Shown piece by piece: positions 24,032 through 33,043 of a stretch of 64,000 bases of DNA. The notes below the pieces were generated by a model, which was not told where the DNA came from, did no database searches, and worked only from the letters and a program-made list of their open reading frames with translations. Origin of the DNA: an uncultured Anaeromusa sp. (GTDB lineage: Bacteria; Bacillota; Negativicutes; Anaeromusales; Anaeromusaceae). Positions within the stretch are counted from its first letter, which is position 1; each line of letters opens with the position of its first letter. The stretch covers positions 2,472,501-2,536,500 of the forward strand of contig NZ_OY781460.1 in assembly GCF_963676855.1 (NCBI RefSeq), given 5' to 3'. Both the position numbers and the translations under genes were made by a program.

Positions 24032-24838
24032 TCAAAGAAGAAACTCTTGTTCCAATTCCCCTAAATGATGCAAAAGCTGATAGGCCACAAGCGCCAATTG
24101 CCAAGAGCGGCGACAGCGCAGATACTTAAAGTCCAAATCCAAAATGCGCACGCGGTCCAAGGCGTCACAATCCTTAAATAAGAAGAAAAGATATTTGATG
24201 CGTGCCTGCTCGGCAGCCGGCATTTCTCCTAAAGCTTTTACGCCGCGCTGATCCGCAATGCAGTGCCAGCGCATAATAAATTGCAAAGCCCGCAAATCTT
24301 CCAGGTCTAGTTGCTGCTGTACGACAACAATCTTGTTCATCTTGGCAATGCTGTCCGCCCCGTGACGCTCGCACAAGGCGTCATGGCTGCGCCCAATGTC
24401 ATGGAACGCCGCCGCATAGAGCAGCACTTTCCGGTCCTTCGCCGACAACTGCTCCAAGAAGGAAAGAAAAAAAGCATGCAGCAGAACCCGTTTCATATGA
24501 CTGATACCGTGAATGCTTTCGGGCCGATGAAACTGCTGGCGCAAGATTGACTCATCCCCAGCCAGCAGGCGATACTCCTCCAGTAAGGCGGTATTAACCA
24601 CCTGCGGCCAAAAAGTCCAAAAAGAATAAAAGCTGTCAAGACGATGAATGTCGCTGCGAGTTCCGTTATGGGTAACCGCCTCGTAAAGCTGCCCATCAGC
24701 CCCAATCTGCGCCGTCTTATATAAAGCCAGATGCAAATCTGGAGTCCAGGCGTCGCCGCCGCTCAAACCAGAAGGATTTTCCAGGGCGGCCTTAAATACT
24801 TTGCTGCCGTCCGCATTATTTAATGCCCGCTTTTCCAA
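24032..24838 (-). CDS. HD-domain metal-dependent phosphohydrolase family protein
   Basis: 268-residue cytoplasmic protein with the HD superfamily residues: His in ESIHGISHMKRVLLHA, the HD doublet in AAFHDIGRSHD, a following His in ERHGADS and the last Asp in KDCDALDRVRI. Such proteins hydrolyse phosphate esters of nucleotides or second messengers; the substrate is not evident. The start is set to TTG at 24838 because AGGCGGTGA, 8/9 identical to the ideal Shine-Dalgarno, ends 5 nt before it; an in-frame GTG at 24847 lies within that Shine-Dalgarno. It is last in the folE2-queC-queE operon, 33 bp after queE. Confidence 0.8.
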   Translation of the reverse strand: MEKRALNNADGSKVFKAALENPSGLSGGDAWTPDLHLALYKTAQIGADGQLYEAVTHNGTRSDIHRLDSFYSFWTFWPQVVNTALLEEYRLLAGDESILRQQFHRPESIHGISHMKRVLLHAFFLSFLEQLSAKDRKVLLYAAAFHDIGRSHDALCERHGADSIAKMNKIVVVQQQLDLEDLRALQFIMRWHCIADQRGVKALGEMPAAEQARIKYLFFLFKDCDALDRVRILDLDFKYLRCRRSWQLALVAYQLLHHLGELEQEFLL

Positions 24839-24871
24839 TGCTCTCACCGCCTAGATTGTGTGTTAGCCGTA

Positions 24872-25459
24872 TCAAGGCACCTGCAGCACCCGATGCAGCT
24901 GTACGCCTACGCGCCACAGTTTCTGAGGGTTGGCTCGCACCAATTCTAAAGCCCGCAAAGCCGAAGCTGACCGTCCGCCCTCAACCTGCAGATATACCCG
25001 TCCTTCCGAGACTAAGGCGTCTTGAATATGTTCCGCCTGCAACTGCTCATCTACCACATATTTCAGTTCATCCGCATGACAGCGTACGTCATATGCAGCA
25101 TCCGGCTTAGGTGAAACGGCAATCCAGTCAATGCCCCACTCAGCCGGCACTTCTTGGGTGCCATTGGTTTCCAATGCCACTTCATGCCCACGCGCATGCA
25201 GCGCCGCTACCAAAGGCCCTAAATCATGCAAAGTCGGCTCGCCGCCGGTGATAATGACTCGCCGCACTTCCCGAGGCATCTGTACAATAATTTCAGAAAT
25301 ATCCAGCCACTTTGCCGTTGCTGCCGTTTGCGAATGAGCTGTATCACACCAAGCGCAACGAAGATTGCAACCGCCCAGACGTATAAAAGACGCCAGCGTC
25401 CCCTGATAGTAGCCTTCTCCTTGAATGCTGCTGAAAAGCTCTAAAACCGGATATTTCAT
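24872..25459 (-). CDS. queE: 7-carboxy-7-deazaguanine synthase (radical SAM)
   Basis: Radical SAM enzyme that converts 6-carboxytetrahydropterin to 7-carboxy-7-deazaguanine in the queuosine/preQ0 pathway. The 195-residue short form begins [15 protein letters not shown], the QueE substrate-binding signature, followed by the cluster motif CNLRCAWC (Cys-x3-Cys-x2-Cys) near residue 31, then TGGEP and ETNGT. It overlaps queC by 4 bp. Confidence 0.94.
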   Translation of the reverse strand: MKYPVLELFSSIQGEGYYQGTLASFIRLGGCNLRCAWCDTAHSQTAATAKWLDISEIIVQMPREVRRVIITGGEPTLHDLGPLVAALHARGHEVALETNGTQEVPAEWGIDWIAVSPKPDAAYDVRCHADELKYVVDEQLQAEHIQDALVSEGRVYLQVEGGRSASALRALELVRANPQKLWRVGVQLHRVLQVP

Positions 25460-26124
25460 ACCTTGTTACCTAGCCGCTGCTGCCGATAGACTTCAAGCCC
25501 CTTGGCTCGTAAAAGACACGAAGGGCACTCGCCACAGCCAGCGCCGGGAATGCCATGGTAACAAGTCACCGTTTTTTCGGCAATATAGTCTAGCTTTCCC
25601 ATTTGATCCGCCAATTCCCAGGTTTGCGCCTTATCCATCCACATCAGCGGCGTATGCAAAACAAACTCCTCTGCCATGGCTAAATTCAAGGTGACATTCA
25701 ATGACTTGACAAATATATCCCGACAATCTGGATAGCCGCTGTAATCGGTTTCACACACACCAGTCACCAGGTGGCGCAAGCCATGCCCTTTAGCCAAAAT
25801 GGCGGCAAAAGACAAAAAAAGCAAATTGCGCCCCGGAACAAAAGTAGAAGGAAGTTCTCCGTCTTGTCCTCTTTCGACGGGAATTTCCGTACGCGTCAAC
25901 GCATTGGGGGCCAACTGGTTTAGCAGCGCCATATCCAATACTGCATGCTTCACCCCTAGTTCTGCGGCAATCTGCCGCGCATGCTCAATTTCGCTGCTAT
26001 GTCGTTGTCCGTAGTCAAAAGTAACCGTTTCCACCCGTTCGAATCGTTCCAGCGCCCAAAATAGACAGGTAGTGCTATCCTGTCCGCCGCTGAAAACCAC
26101 TAAGGCGCCTTGGCCCTGTTTCAT
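25456..26124 (-). CDS. queC: 7-cyano-7-deazaguanine synthase
   Basis: ATP-dependent enzyme making preQ0 from 7-carboxy-7-deazaguanine and ammonia. The 222-residue product has the PP-loop [10 protein letters not shown] near residue 11, the substrate motif [13 protein letters not shown], and a Zn site [11 protein letters not shown] near the C-terminus. The ATG at 26124 overlaps the folE2 stop (ATGA) and follows GAAGGAG at 10 nt; the longer start at 26148 is less likely. Confidence 0.95.
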   Translation of the reverse strand: MKQGQGALVVFSGGQDSTTCLFWALERFERVETVTFDYGQRHSSEIEHARQIAAELGVKHAVLDMALLNQLAPNALTRTEIPVERGQDGELPSTFVPGRNLLFLSFAAILAKGHGLRHLVTGVCETDYSGYPDCRDIFVKSLNVTLNLAMAEEFVLHTPLMWMDKAQTWELADQMGKLDYIAEKTVTCYHGIPGAGCGECPSCLLRAKGLEVYRQQRLGNKV

Positions 26125-26921
26125 TTTCCAGTCGCTCCTTCTACCCACTCGCTATGCGCGGCATAGGCGCTATGATTGTGAATGGACTCAAAGTTTTCAC
26201 ATTCAATCGCAAACCAACGTACTCCCTTAAGGCCGCGAAACAGCAAAATCAAATCACGAATAACATCTTCTACGAATTTAGGATTTTCATAAGCCTGCTC
26301 GGTGACAAATTTTTCATCCTGCCGTTTGAGCAGTGAATACACTGGCGCACTCCCCTGCGCCTCCATGGACGCCACCAGGTCTTCCAACCAATGCAGAACC
26401 CCTGGTCGGCAACGCAAACGCGCCCGCATCATGCCGCGCTGATTATGCGCGCCATAGCGAGATATTTCTTTGCTGCACGGGCATAAGGACGTAAAAGGAA
26501 CTTCCACGGAAATAATAAAATCAAAAGTTCCATCTTCGTCATAGGCAGCTTCAAAAGAACAGTTATAATCAACTAAACTGCGAATGCCGCTCACCGGCGC
26601 CGCTTTTTCAATAAAATATATAAACGAAAAACATACATGCGCCCGGCCAGCTTGCAGCCTAACACAAATATCTTTTGCCATGTCCTCTAGTTCCACCATG
26701 GAAACCGGCTTGTTGCGCCAAGTATCCAATACTTCTAAGAAGCGGCTCATATGGGTTCCTTTATAATCATGAGGCAAATCTACTGCCGCATCAATGGTAG
26801 CGACAACATGCTGAAATCCTCCGGCCTTCGTTCGAATAGAAAAAGGCAAACGAACCCCTTTTACCCCTACTTTTTGCAATGAAATCCCCCTATGATCCAT
26901 CGAGCTTTGCACATCATCCAA
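26121..26921 (-). CDS. folE2: GTP cyclohydrolase FolE2
   Basis: Type IB GTP cyclohydrolase I that makes 7,8-dihydroneopterin triphosphate for queuosine and/or folate; the family is metal-flexible and often used under Zn limitation. The 266-residue protein starts with the family block [21 protein letters not shown] and contains [15 protein letters not shown], whose Cys is the catalytic metal ligand, and GAHNQRG. The start is TTG at 26919-26921, 10 nt after AGGAGGG; upstream in-frame ATGs would add residues lacking homology and lie before that ribosome-binding site. First gene of the operon. Confidence 0.93.
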   Translation of the reverse strand: MDDVQSSMDHRGISLQKVGVKGVRLPFSIRTKAGGFQHVVATIDAAVDLPHDYKGTHMSRFLEVLDTWRNKPVSMVELEDMAKDICVRLQAGRAHVCFSFIYFIEKAAPVSGIRSLVDYNCSFEAAYDEDGTFDFIISVEVPFTSLCPCSKEISRYGAHNQRGMMRARLRCRPGVLHWLEDLVASMEAQGSAPVYSLLKRQDEKFVTEQAYENPKFVEDVIRDLILLFRGLKGVRWFAIECENFESIHNHSAYAAHSEWVEGATGK

Positions 26922-26992
26922 CTGAATTTGCCCTCCTGTACAGTAATTCTTCATTTTCATCTTAACACATCTATTCAAGCAAAGACAAGAAA

Positions 26993-27014
26993 GCCGGCCA
27001 CTTACGTGACCGGC
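26993..27014 (-). terminator. Terminator of ispH-idi operon
   Basis: Nine-position GC-rich stem (GCCGGTCAC/GTGGCCGGC, one wobble) with a 4-nt loop and T-rich DNA on the minus-strand side, 11 bp past the idi stop. Confidence 0.8.
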
Positions 27015-27025
27015 AACTTATCCTC

Positions 27026-28081
27026 TTAAAAAAAGCGCCGCTTCAACCCTCGTTGCTGGCTCCATGACTCGGCAAGACCTGTTAAAACCACGGGAGACTT
27101 CTGCACCTCTTTAATACAGCTACAGCCTGATAGAAGCAACAACTTCCGAACCTGCATTAACAAAATCTGCCACTCCCTAACAGCCGCCTTTAAATCGCCA
27201 GACCATACCAGCCGCAACGCCGGTGCCGCCAATGCGACCGCATCGGCTCCCAATGCTAACGCCTTGACAACATCCACAGCGGTACGCACTCCTCCGGAAG
27301 CAATCAGCGCAGCCCCCTGCTGTTGCACTGTGTGTCCCACTTCTAGCAATGAATACGCCGTAGGAATTCCCCAAGCCAGCAATTCTGCCGGTAAATTTTC
27401 TTCACACCGCTTAGCTTCAATGGCAATAAAATTGGTCCCGCCGGCTCCGCCAACATCCAGCGCTGCCACTCCACAAGTTAGAATCGCTTCAGCCGCTTCT
27501 CTTTGCATGCCACAGCCCACTTCCTTGACGATCACAGGCACGGATACGGCTCGGCAAATAGCGGCTATGTTTTCACGGTAGCCTCGAAAGTCTCGATCCC
27601 CTTCTAACATAAAAAGTTCTTGCGCAACATTCAAGTGGAGCTGCAATGCCGAAGCATCCAGCATGGCAACCGCCATGGCTGCTTCGGCAGGGGTCGCATG
27701 GGCTCCCAAATTAGCCCACACCGATCCGCTCGGAAAATGATGACGTACTATGCGAAAGGTCTCCTCCAGCGCCGGTTCTTCCAGAGCCGCATATTGCGAA
27801 CCAACTGCTAAAATGCTTTGCGTCTCCCTCGCTAAAATGGCTAACCGTTCATTCAAAACCAGTACATCCCGAGCTCCGCCAGTAAGCGCATTGATAATTA
27901 AAGGGTGAGATAAAGTTTGGTTTCCAACGGCAGTAGCAAGAGAAATATCCTCTAAGGACAAATCCGGCAGGCAGTGATGCAGCAACAGCACATCCTGAAA
28001 GCCATTTTGAACAGGTCCGTCCGGCAAATCCAACGCACACCGCACGTGATCCAATTTGCGCGATTGCCTGGTAGAATGCAT
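27026..28081 (-). CDS. fni: Type 2 isopentenyl-diphosphate delta-isomerase
   Basis: FMN-dependent enzyme interconverting IPP and DMAPP. The 351-residue barrel starts with R-K-L-DHV, shows NALTGG, the FMN/substrate motif IVKEVGCGM, GGAGGTNF, and the phosphate-binding IASGGVRTAVDVVKALALGA. It begins 1 bp after the end of the ispH-S1 gene, so the enzyme that makes IPP/DMAPP and the one that balances them are co-expressed. Confidence 0.94.
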   Translation of the reverse strand: MHSTRQSRKLDHVRCALDLPDGPVQNGFQDVLLLHHCLPDLSLEDISLATAVGNQTLSHPLIINALTGGARDVLVLNERLAILARETQSILAVGSQYAALEEPALEETFRIVRHHFPSGSVWANLGAHATPAEAAMAVAMLDASALQLHLNVAQELFMLEGDRDFRGYRENIAAICRAVSVPVIVKEVGCGMQREAAEAILTCGVAALDVGGAGGTNFIAIEAKRCEENLPAELLAWGIPTAYSLLEVGHTVQQQGAALIASGGVRTAVDVVKALALGADAVALAAPALRLVWSGDLKAAVREWQILLMQVRKLLLLSGCSCIKEVQKSPVVLTGLAESWSQQRGLKRRFF

Positions 28082-28082
28082 C

Positions 28083-30047
28083 TTATTTCTCTTCTTCAGC
28101 GGCTAATCGTTCACCGATAGTCGCTTGCGCCGGCTCTGTCTGCGTATCGATAAAGGAACTGAATTCCGCCCGCTCCGTCTCTTGCTGCGCTTGCGAAATG
28201 CTAAGGCCAATCCGTTTCTGCTCTTTTTCCACGCGAATCACCTTGACGACAACTTCTTGGCCGATGGAAACAACTTCTTCTGGTTTGTTTATACGTTGCT
28301 CCGCCATTTCCGAAATATGCACAAGGCCCTCAATGTCGCCATGAATTTTCACAAAGGCGCCAAAAGGCATCAATTTGGTCACAACGCCCTTTACCAACAT
28401 GCCTTCCTGCAGTTCTTCCACCGCATCCATCCAAGGATCGCGCTGCGTTTGCTTCAGGCTTAAAGAAATCCGTTTGGCAGCCGCATCCACCTTGAGCACC
28501 AAAACGTCCACTTCATCGCCAACTTGCACGACTTCTTGCGGCGATTTAACATGATGCCAAGACAAATCCGAAATATGAATCAGCCCGTCAACGCCGCCAA
28601 TATCGACAAAAGCGCCGAAGTCCGTAAGACGACGCACAACACCGTGCACAACCTGATTCGGTTCGATCGAACCGTAGATTTCTTCTTCCTTTTGTTTGCG
28701 TTCGCTTTCCAAAATCATTTTTCTGGACAAAACAATGCGCTTTTTACCCCGTTCAATCTCAATCGGCACAACCTGAATGGTTTGGCCGATATATTCACCT
28801 AGATTTCCCACAAAACGCAAATCGATATGCGATGCGGGAATAAAGCCCCGAATACCAAAAACAGCTACAGAAAGGCCGCCTTTTACTTCAGCAGTAACCG
28901 TAACTTGTAATGAGCTCTTTTGCTCCAACGCTTCTTCCAACCGATTCCAGGCAACCTGTTCATCGGCGCGGCGTTTAGACAGCAGCACTTGACCATCCTC
29001 ATTATCCGCGTTCAACACGTAAACGTCGATTTCTTCGCCATCCTTCACCACATCCGAAGCTTGGGCTGGCGCGGGATAAGCCAACTCTTTCAGGGGAATG
29101 ACCCCTTCCGCCTTATAACCGATATCGACAAATACTTCATCACGACGAATTCCTACGACGGTTCCTTTAATCACCATGCCCCGTTCAATTTTCGCCGCTG
29201 TTTGGGCCAACATTTCGCTAAAATCCTGCATTTTCCTACAAACCTCCTCAATAATCCAATCAGGCGTTGATGCTCCTGCTGTAACTCCTGCTGTATCCAC
29301 ATCAATAAACCATGCTGGCTGTAATTCTTCCGCCGTTTCTATATGATATACCTTTGTTCCCGCCCGGTCGCAAAGGTCGGCTAGACGATTCGTATTAGCG
29401 CTGTTTTTACCACCTACTACTATAACCAGCTGTGCTCGCGAAGCCAACTGCAACGCCGCCTGTTGCCGCTGCTCTGTTGCCGCACAAATAGTCCTGTCTA
29501 CTACGGCATCCGCTGACTTAGCCGATACCATGGCAACCAGTTCTGCAAACAAATCGGTAGCAAAAGTTGTTTGAGAAACAACTCCTATTTTTTCATACGC
29601 TGGCAGTGCTTCGGCTTCTTCCTTGTTTTCCACCACTTGAGCCTGGCGCTGCGCCCATTCCAAAATGCTTTGCACTTCGGGATGCCTATGTTCGCCAATA
29701 ATAATTACTTGGCGTCCTTCCTGAAAAAACCTCGCTGCTGCCTGCTGCGCTTTTTGCACATGAGGGCAAGTAGCGTCAACTACAGTCAATCCTTTGCTTG
29801 CCGCTTCCTGATACACGCTAGGTCCTACGCCATGAGAGCGAATGACAACGGTCCCTGTCGAAAACTCAGCTAAAGAGGAAGCCACGCCAACTCCTTGCTC
29901 TTGCAAACGCTCTACCACTTGGGGATTATGAATGATCGGCCCTAATGTCGCCACCGGACCGTTCGTATTCTTACATTTTTCCGCCAGCTCGACGGCTCTG
30001 CGTACACCATAGCAAAAACCACAATGCTCTGCTGTTACTATTTTCAT
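28083..30047 (-). CDS. ispH: HMBPP reductase IspH fused to four S1 RNA-binding domains
   Basis: 654 residues. The N-terminal ~280 are IspH, the last MEP-pathway enzyme, with all [4Fe-4S] ligands (GFCYGV Cys 12, DATCPH Cys 94, RTICAAT Cys 188), HPEVQS with the catalytic Glu, and the SANTNRL substrate loop. Residues about 290-616 carry four S1 repeats (290-358, 376-441 degenerate, 463-532, 548-616) like ribosomal protein S1. The same frame runs without a break, and translation reads through the join. Such IspH-RpsA fusions are known from Clostridia and Negativicutes. Separate functions in isoprenoid synthesis and translation are assumed. Confidence 0.95.
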   Translation of the reverse strand: MKIVTAEHCGFCYGVRRAVELAEKCKNTNGPVATLGPIIHNPQVVERLQEQGVGVASSLAEFSTGTVVIRSHGVGPSVYQEAASKGLTVVDATCPHVQKAQQAAARFFQEGRQVIIIGEHRHPEVQSILEWAQRQAQVVENKEEAEALPAYEKIGVVSQTTFATDLFAELVAMVSAKSADAVVDRTICAATEQRQQAALQLASRAQLVIVVGGKNSANTNRLADLCDRAGTKVYHIETAEELQPAWFIDVDTAGVTAGASTPDWIIEEVCRKMQDFSEMLAQTAAKIERGMVIKGTVVGIRRDEVFVDIGYKAEGVIPLKELAYPAPAQASDVVKDGEEIDVYVLNADNEDGQVLLSKRRADEQVAWNRLEEALEQKSSLQVTVTAEVKGGLSVAVFGIRGFIPASHIDLRFVGNLGEYIGQTIQVVPIEIERGKKRIVLSRKMILESERKQKEEEIYGSIEPNQVVHGVVRRLTDFGAFVDIGGVDGLIHISDLSWHHVKSPQEVVQVGDEVDVLVLKVDAAAKRISLSLKQTQRDPWMDAVEELQEGMLVKGVVTKLMPFGAFVKIHGDIEGLVHISEMAEQRINKPEEVVSIGQEVVVKVIRVEKEQKRIGLSISQAQQETERAEFSSFIDTQTEPAQATIGERLAAEEEK

Positions 30048-30230
30048 ACAATTATAATTGAACCTCCTGAAACAAACATACTAGTACTTTTATAAAATTC
30101 GCTGACTGAACGAGAAATCCTTTTTTGACGCATTATTTTTAAAAAAAAGAAGAAACGACACAAAAAAGGACCCGAGTCCGCCGTTAAAGCAGCCCCGAGT
30201 CCCTCCTACTTGTACCCTTTTATTTGGATA
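30048..30230 (-). terminator. Intergenic region with probable cstA terminator
   Basis: About 180 bp between cstA and ispH. It holds two direct copies of GGACTCGGG (around 30171-30200), a short GGAC-TCGG-GTCC hairpin and TTTTTT on the minus-strand side, a plausible but imperfect terminator. Nothing else was identified. Confidence 0.45.
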
Positions 30231-32087
30231 TCAAGGAGTCACGTTCGGTTGTGTTTTTCCATACTCGCAGAAGTTTTGGATTTCGGTGTTCATGCCGACC
30301 GGTTTATCGGTCTTCAGCAATTCCAGCCATTTGCGAGTGCAGTCGATCAACGTAATAACTACCAACACAATCAAGACAATGCTGACCGTTCCATTAATAT
30401 TGCCTAAGAGATTTCCCATTTTGAAAAACATGCCGACATTCATAATACCTGCGGCAATAACGGTGACAACCAGAAAGACCATTGGCACAAAGGTAATCAA
30501 GGCGTAGCTCTTAGGAGCAATTTTCAAAATGATCGTCGTTCCCAAGGCTAAAGCAACAATGGCGAGGAGCTGATTGGCTACGCCAAAGAGCGGCCAAATC
30601 GTTCCTACGTCACCGCTGTAGAGCAAGTAGCCCCACATTACACTTACAAGTGCGCTGGTGAAAAGAATGCCAGGCCACCAGTGCGATTCTTTCAACGGAG
30701 CATACACATAGGTTCCCAAAATATCCTGCAAAATGTAGCGGGCCACACGGGTGCCTGCATCGATCGTAGTCAGGATAAAGAGAGCTTCAAACATGATAGC
30801 AAATTGATACCAGTAGCTCATCAGATGCTTCATGCCGCCGATACTGGAGAAAATATGAGCCATGCCCACGGCCAGCGAAACGGCGCCGCCGGGACGATGC
30901 ATAACATCCATGCCAACCAACGCGGACAGCTGTTTGATTTCTACAGTTGGGAACTGCGCAGCTATTTTGGCATACGCAGCCGCTGGGCTGTTGATAGCCA
31001 AATAGTCGCCAGGCATCATAACCACGGCGGAAATCAAGGCCATCATAGCTACAAAGCCTTCCATAACCATGCCGCCGTAGCCAATGGCCCGAGCATGAGT
31101 TTCAATTTCGATCATTTTCGGGGTTGTACCGGAGCTAATGAGGGAATGGAAACCGGAAATGGCACCGCAAGCAATGGTAATAAATACATAGGGCCATACC
31201 GGTCCGGGAATAATAGGGCCGCCGCCATTAATAAAAGGCGTCGTAAAAGGAATATTAACCGAAGGCTGTACAACCAGAATGCCAAGCGCTAAAGCTCCAA
31301 TGGTGCCGATTTTCATATAGGAGCTCAAATAATCGCGCGGCGCCAGCAGCAGCCATACAGGCAGCGTAGCGGCACAGAAACCGTAAACCGGCAAGGCAAC
31401 TGACAATGCAGGCTTGCTCAAATTAAATGCTTCAGCCCAGCTTTCCAGCGGCCCCCCAGGAAGCAGCCAACTCCCCGAAAAAACAGCGCCCAATACGGCC
31501 AAAAAGCCAATAATGGAGCCGGATCGAATGGCGCCGGGGAAAATTTTGAACATATACAGACCAATCACAACCGCGATCGGAATCGTCATGCTCAAGGTGT
31601 AAAGGCCCCAGGGATTTTTAAAGAGAGCATTTACAACAACCATGGCCAAGCCGGCCAAAGCCACAATAATAATAAAGAAAATTGAAAGAGAAGTAGTGAT
31701 ACCGGTCAGCGGTCCTACTTCACGCCGGGCGATAACGGCCAAGGACTGACCATTATGACGAATTGACGCAAAGAGAATAACGAAGTCATGCACAGCGCCT
31801 GCAAAGATGGATCCCAAAAGAATCCAAGCAAAGCCAGGGCCCCAGCCATATTGGGCCGCCAATACAGGACCTACAAGCGGGCCTGCTCCGGCAATCGCAG
31901 CAAAGTGATGACCAAAGAGCACCCATTTGTTCGTAGGCACAAACTCGCGTCCATCGTTGCAACGATAGGCAGGAGTTACGTACGTGTCATTAAGCATGAG
32001 AACTTTAGCAGCAATAAATGCGGAATAATAGCGATATGCCAAAACGAATAGGCAGCCGGATACAATGAGAAGTAAAGCGGAATTCAT
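30231..32087 (-). CDS. cstA: CstA family carbon-starvation/pyruvate transporter
   Basis: Inner-membrane transporter of 618 residues with about 16 hydrophobic segments. It matches the CstA/BtsT family, whose characterised E. coli members import pyruvate (BtsT, CstA) or peptides. The N-terminal block AIAGAGPLVGPVLAAQYGWGPGFAWILLG (too long to quote fully) and FHSLISSGTTPKMI are family hallmarks. AGGAGG precedes the ATG at 32087. Directly upstream lie a LytTR regulator and LytS kinase, the same pairing as btsSR with btsT, and its own promoter has two direct repeats. Confidence 0.92.
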   Translation of the reverse strand: MNSALLLIVSGCLFVLAYRYYSAFIAAKVLMLNDTYVTPAYRCNDGREFVPTNKWVLFGHHFAAIAGAGPLVGPVLAAQYGWGPGFAWILLGSIFAGAVHDFVILFASIRHNGQSLAVIARREVGPLTGITTSLSIFFIIIVALAGLAMVVVNALFKNPWGLYTLSMTIPIAVVIGLYMFKIFPGAIRSGSIIGFLAVLGAVFSGSWLLPGGPLESWAEAFNLSKPALSVALPVYGFCAATLPVWLLLAPRDYLSSYMKIGTIGALALGILVVQPSVNIPFTTPFINGGGPIIPGPVWPYVFITIACGAISGFHSLISSGTTPKMIEIETHARAIGYGGMVMEGFVAMMALISAVVMMPGDYLAINSPAAAYAKIAAQFPTVEIKQLSALVGMDVMHRPGGAVSLAVGMAHIFSSIGGMKHLMSYWYQFAIMFEALFILTTIDAGTRVARYILQDILGTYVYAPLKESHWWPGILFTSALVSVMWGYLLYSGDVGTIWPLFGVANQLLAIVALALGTTIILKIAPKSYALITFVPMVFLVVTVIAAGIMNVGMFFKMGNLLGNINGTVSIVLIVLVVITLIDCTRKWLELLKTDKPVGMNTEIQNFCEYGKTQPNVTP

Positions 32088-32191
32088 ACTTTTTCCTCCT
32101 GTTCTAATTTAAAATTCAAAAAGAAAACAGCTTATGCTTGCCTCTCCCTCCTTTCCGCTAATTACAAGAATTACATAAGTTTCCTGTTTTT

Positions 32192-32220
32192 AGCATACAA
32201 AAGAATGGAATGCGCGGCAA
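32192..32220 (-). promoter_or_regulatory. Promoter of cstA
   Basis: -35 TTGCCG (32215-32220), 17-bp spacer, -10 TATGCT (32192-32197). The -35 abuts the proximal TCACAG-TATGT repeat. Confidence 0.6.
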
Positions 32221-32221
32221 T

Positions 32222-32275
32222 ACATAAGCTGTGAGATGCAGTATATGAAGGGTGAATCACCACATAGGTCTGTGA
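32222..32275 (-). promoter_or_regulatory. Candidate LytTR-regulator binding repeats upstream of cstA
   Basis: Two direct repeats read on the minus strand, TCACAGACCTATGT (32262-32275) and TCACAGCTTATGT (32222-32234), about 40 bp apart, roughly four helical turns. Between them is a small palindrome GGTGATTCACC (32251-32261). The proximal repeat ends 2 bp before the cstA -35. LytTR-domain activators bind such tandem sites. Confidence 0.5.
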
Positions 32276-32287
32276 ATGGTTTTATCA

Positions 32288-33043
32288 TTATAGACCAAAA
32301 ATACGTTTGAGCGGGCCAGCCTGCTGCCTACTTACAGGTATCTCCTCACCAGGCAGACCTTCTAAGATAATATTGTAAGCTCCGTTAAACCAGGGGATAA
32401 TTTCTTTCACCTTACGGAGATTAACCAAATAGCTGCGATGGCTGCGAAAAAAGCTTTCCTCGCCCAGCCGTTCCTGTAGTTCATTCAAGCTAAAGCTGGC
32501 TGCATAAGTCTTATCCTTTGTTTGAATGCGCACTTGATTGTTTGCCGCCTGCACTAAAAGAATATCCTCTGCATTGATCAATACGGTTTTGCCTCCATCA
32601 TCAATAGCCAGCTTTTCTTTAAAATAGGTAGGCGAAGAACACAAGCGATTATCACTATGACGTTCTTTCCAGGCAGTACGCACCTTATCCAGACAACGCC
32701 CAATCCTTTTTTGTGAAAACGGTTTCAATACGTAGTCTAAGGCATTCAGATCAAACGCCCGGGCGGCGAATTCTTCATGGGCAGTGGCAAAGACAAGCAG
32801 AGGCGCTTCCGGTTTATCGGCAAAAGCCTCTGCCAACAAAAGACCGCTAAGTCCAGGCATCTCCACATCTACAAAGACGACATCCGGCTTTTCTCTGAAT
32901 ACGCCAGCAAGCCCCTCTGTTACGCCAGCCGCTTGGCCGCAAACCTGAACATCTTCGTGAAGAGAAAGCAAATAAGCCAGCTCATTGCGCGCATGCATTT
33001 CGTCATCCACCAGAAATGCCCGCAATCTGCATTCATTAGGCAT
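32288..33043 (-). CDS. LytTR-family response regulator (BtsR/YpdB-like)
   Basis: 251-residue cytoplasmic regulator. Receiver domain (1-120) has the acidic DDE pocket, phospho-acceptor Asp in VVFVDVEMPG, Thr/Ser in VFATAHEE and Lys in DYVLKPF. The C-terminal LytTR DNA-binding domain (about 150-250) reads LVQAANNQVRIQTKDKTY ... FFRSHRSYLVNLRKV. ATG at 33043 follows AGAGAGG and overlaps the kinase gene by 8 bp. Its likely target is the cstA promoter 200 bp downstream. Confidence 0.92.
   Translation of the reverse strand: MPNECRLRAFLVDDEMHARNELAYLLSLHEDVQVCGQAAGVTEGLAGVFREKPDVVFVDVEMPGLSGLLLAEAFADKPEAPLLVFATAHEEFAARAFDLNALDYVLKPFSQKRIGRCLDKVRTAWKERHSDNRLCSSPTYFKEKLAIDDGGKTVLINAEDILLVQAANNQVRIQTKDKTYAASFSLNELQERLGEESFFRSHRSYLVNLRKVKEIIPWFNGAYNIILEGLPGEEIPVSRQQAGPLKRIFGL

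Noticed and set aside
26922-26992. Possible preQ1 riboswitch before folE2
   Set aside because: No preQ1-I or -II core motif; the leader is about 70 nt with no clear pseudoknot.
30160-30205. Two GGACTCGGG copies near the cstA stop considered as attachment-site repeats
   Set aside because: Too short, within one terminator-like region, and no integrase or element boundary nearby.
30681-31292. Plus-strand frame of ~200 codons within cstA
   Set aside because: Antisense shadow; composition is His/Asn/Gln-rich nonsense and no start signal is present.
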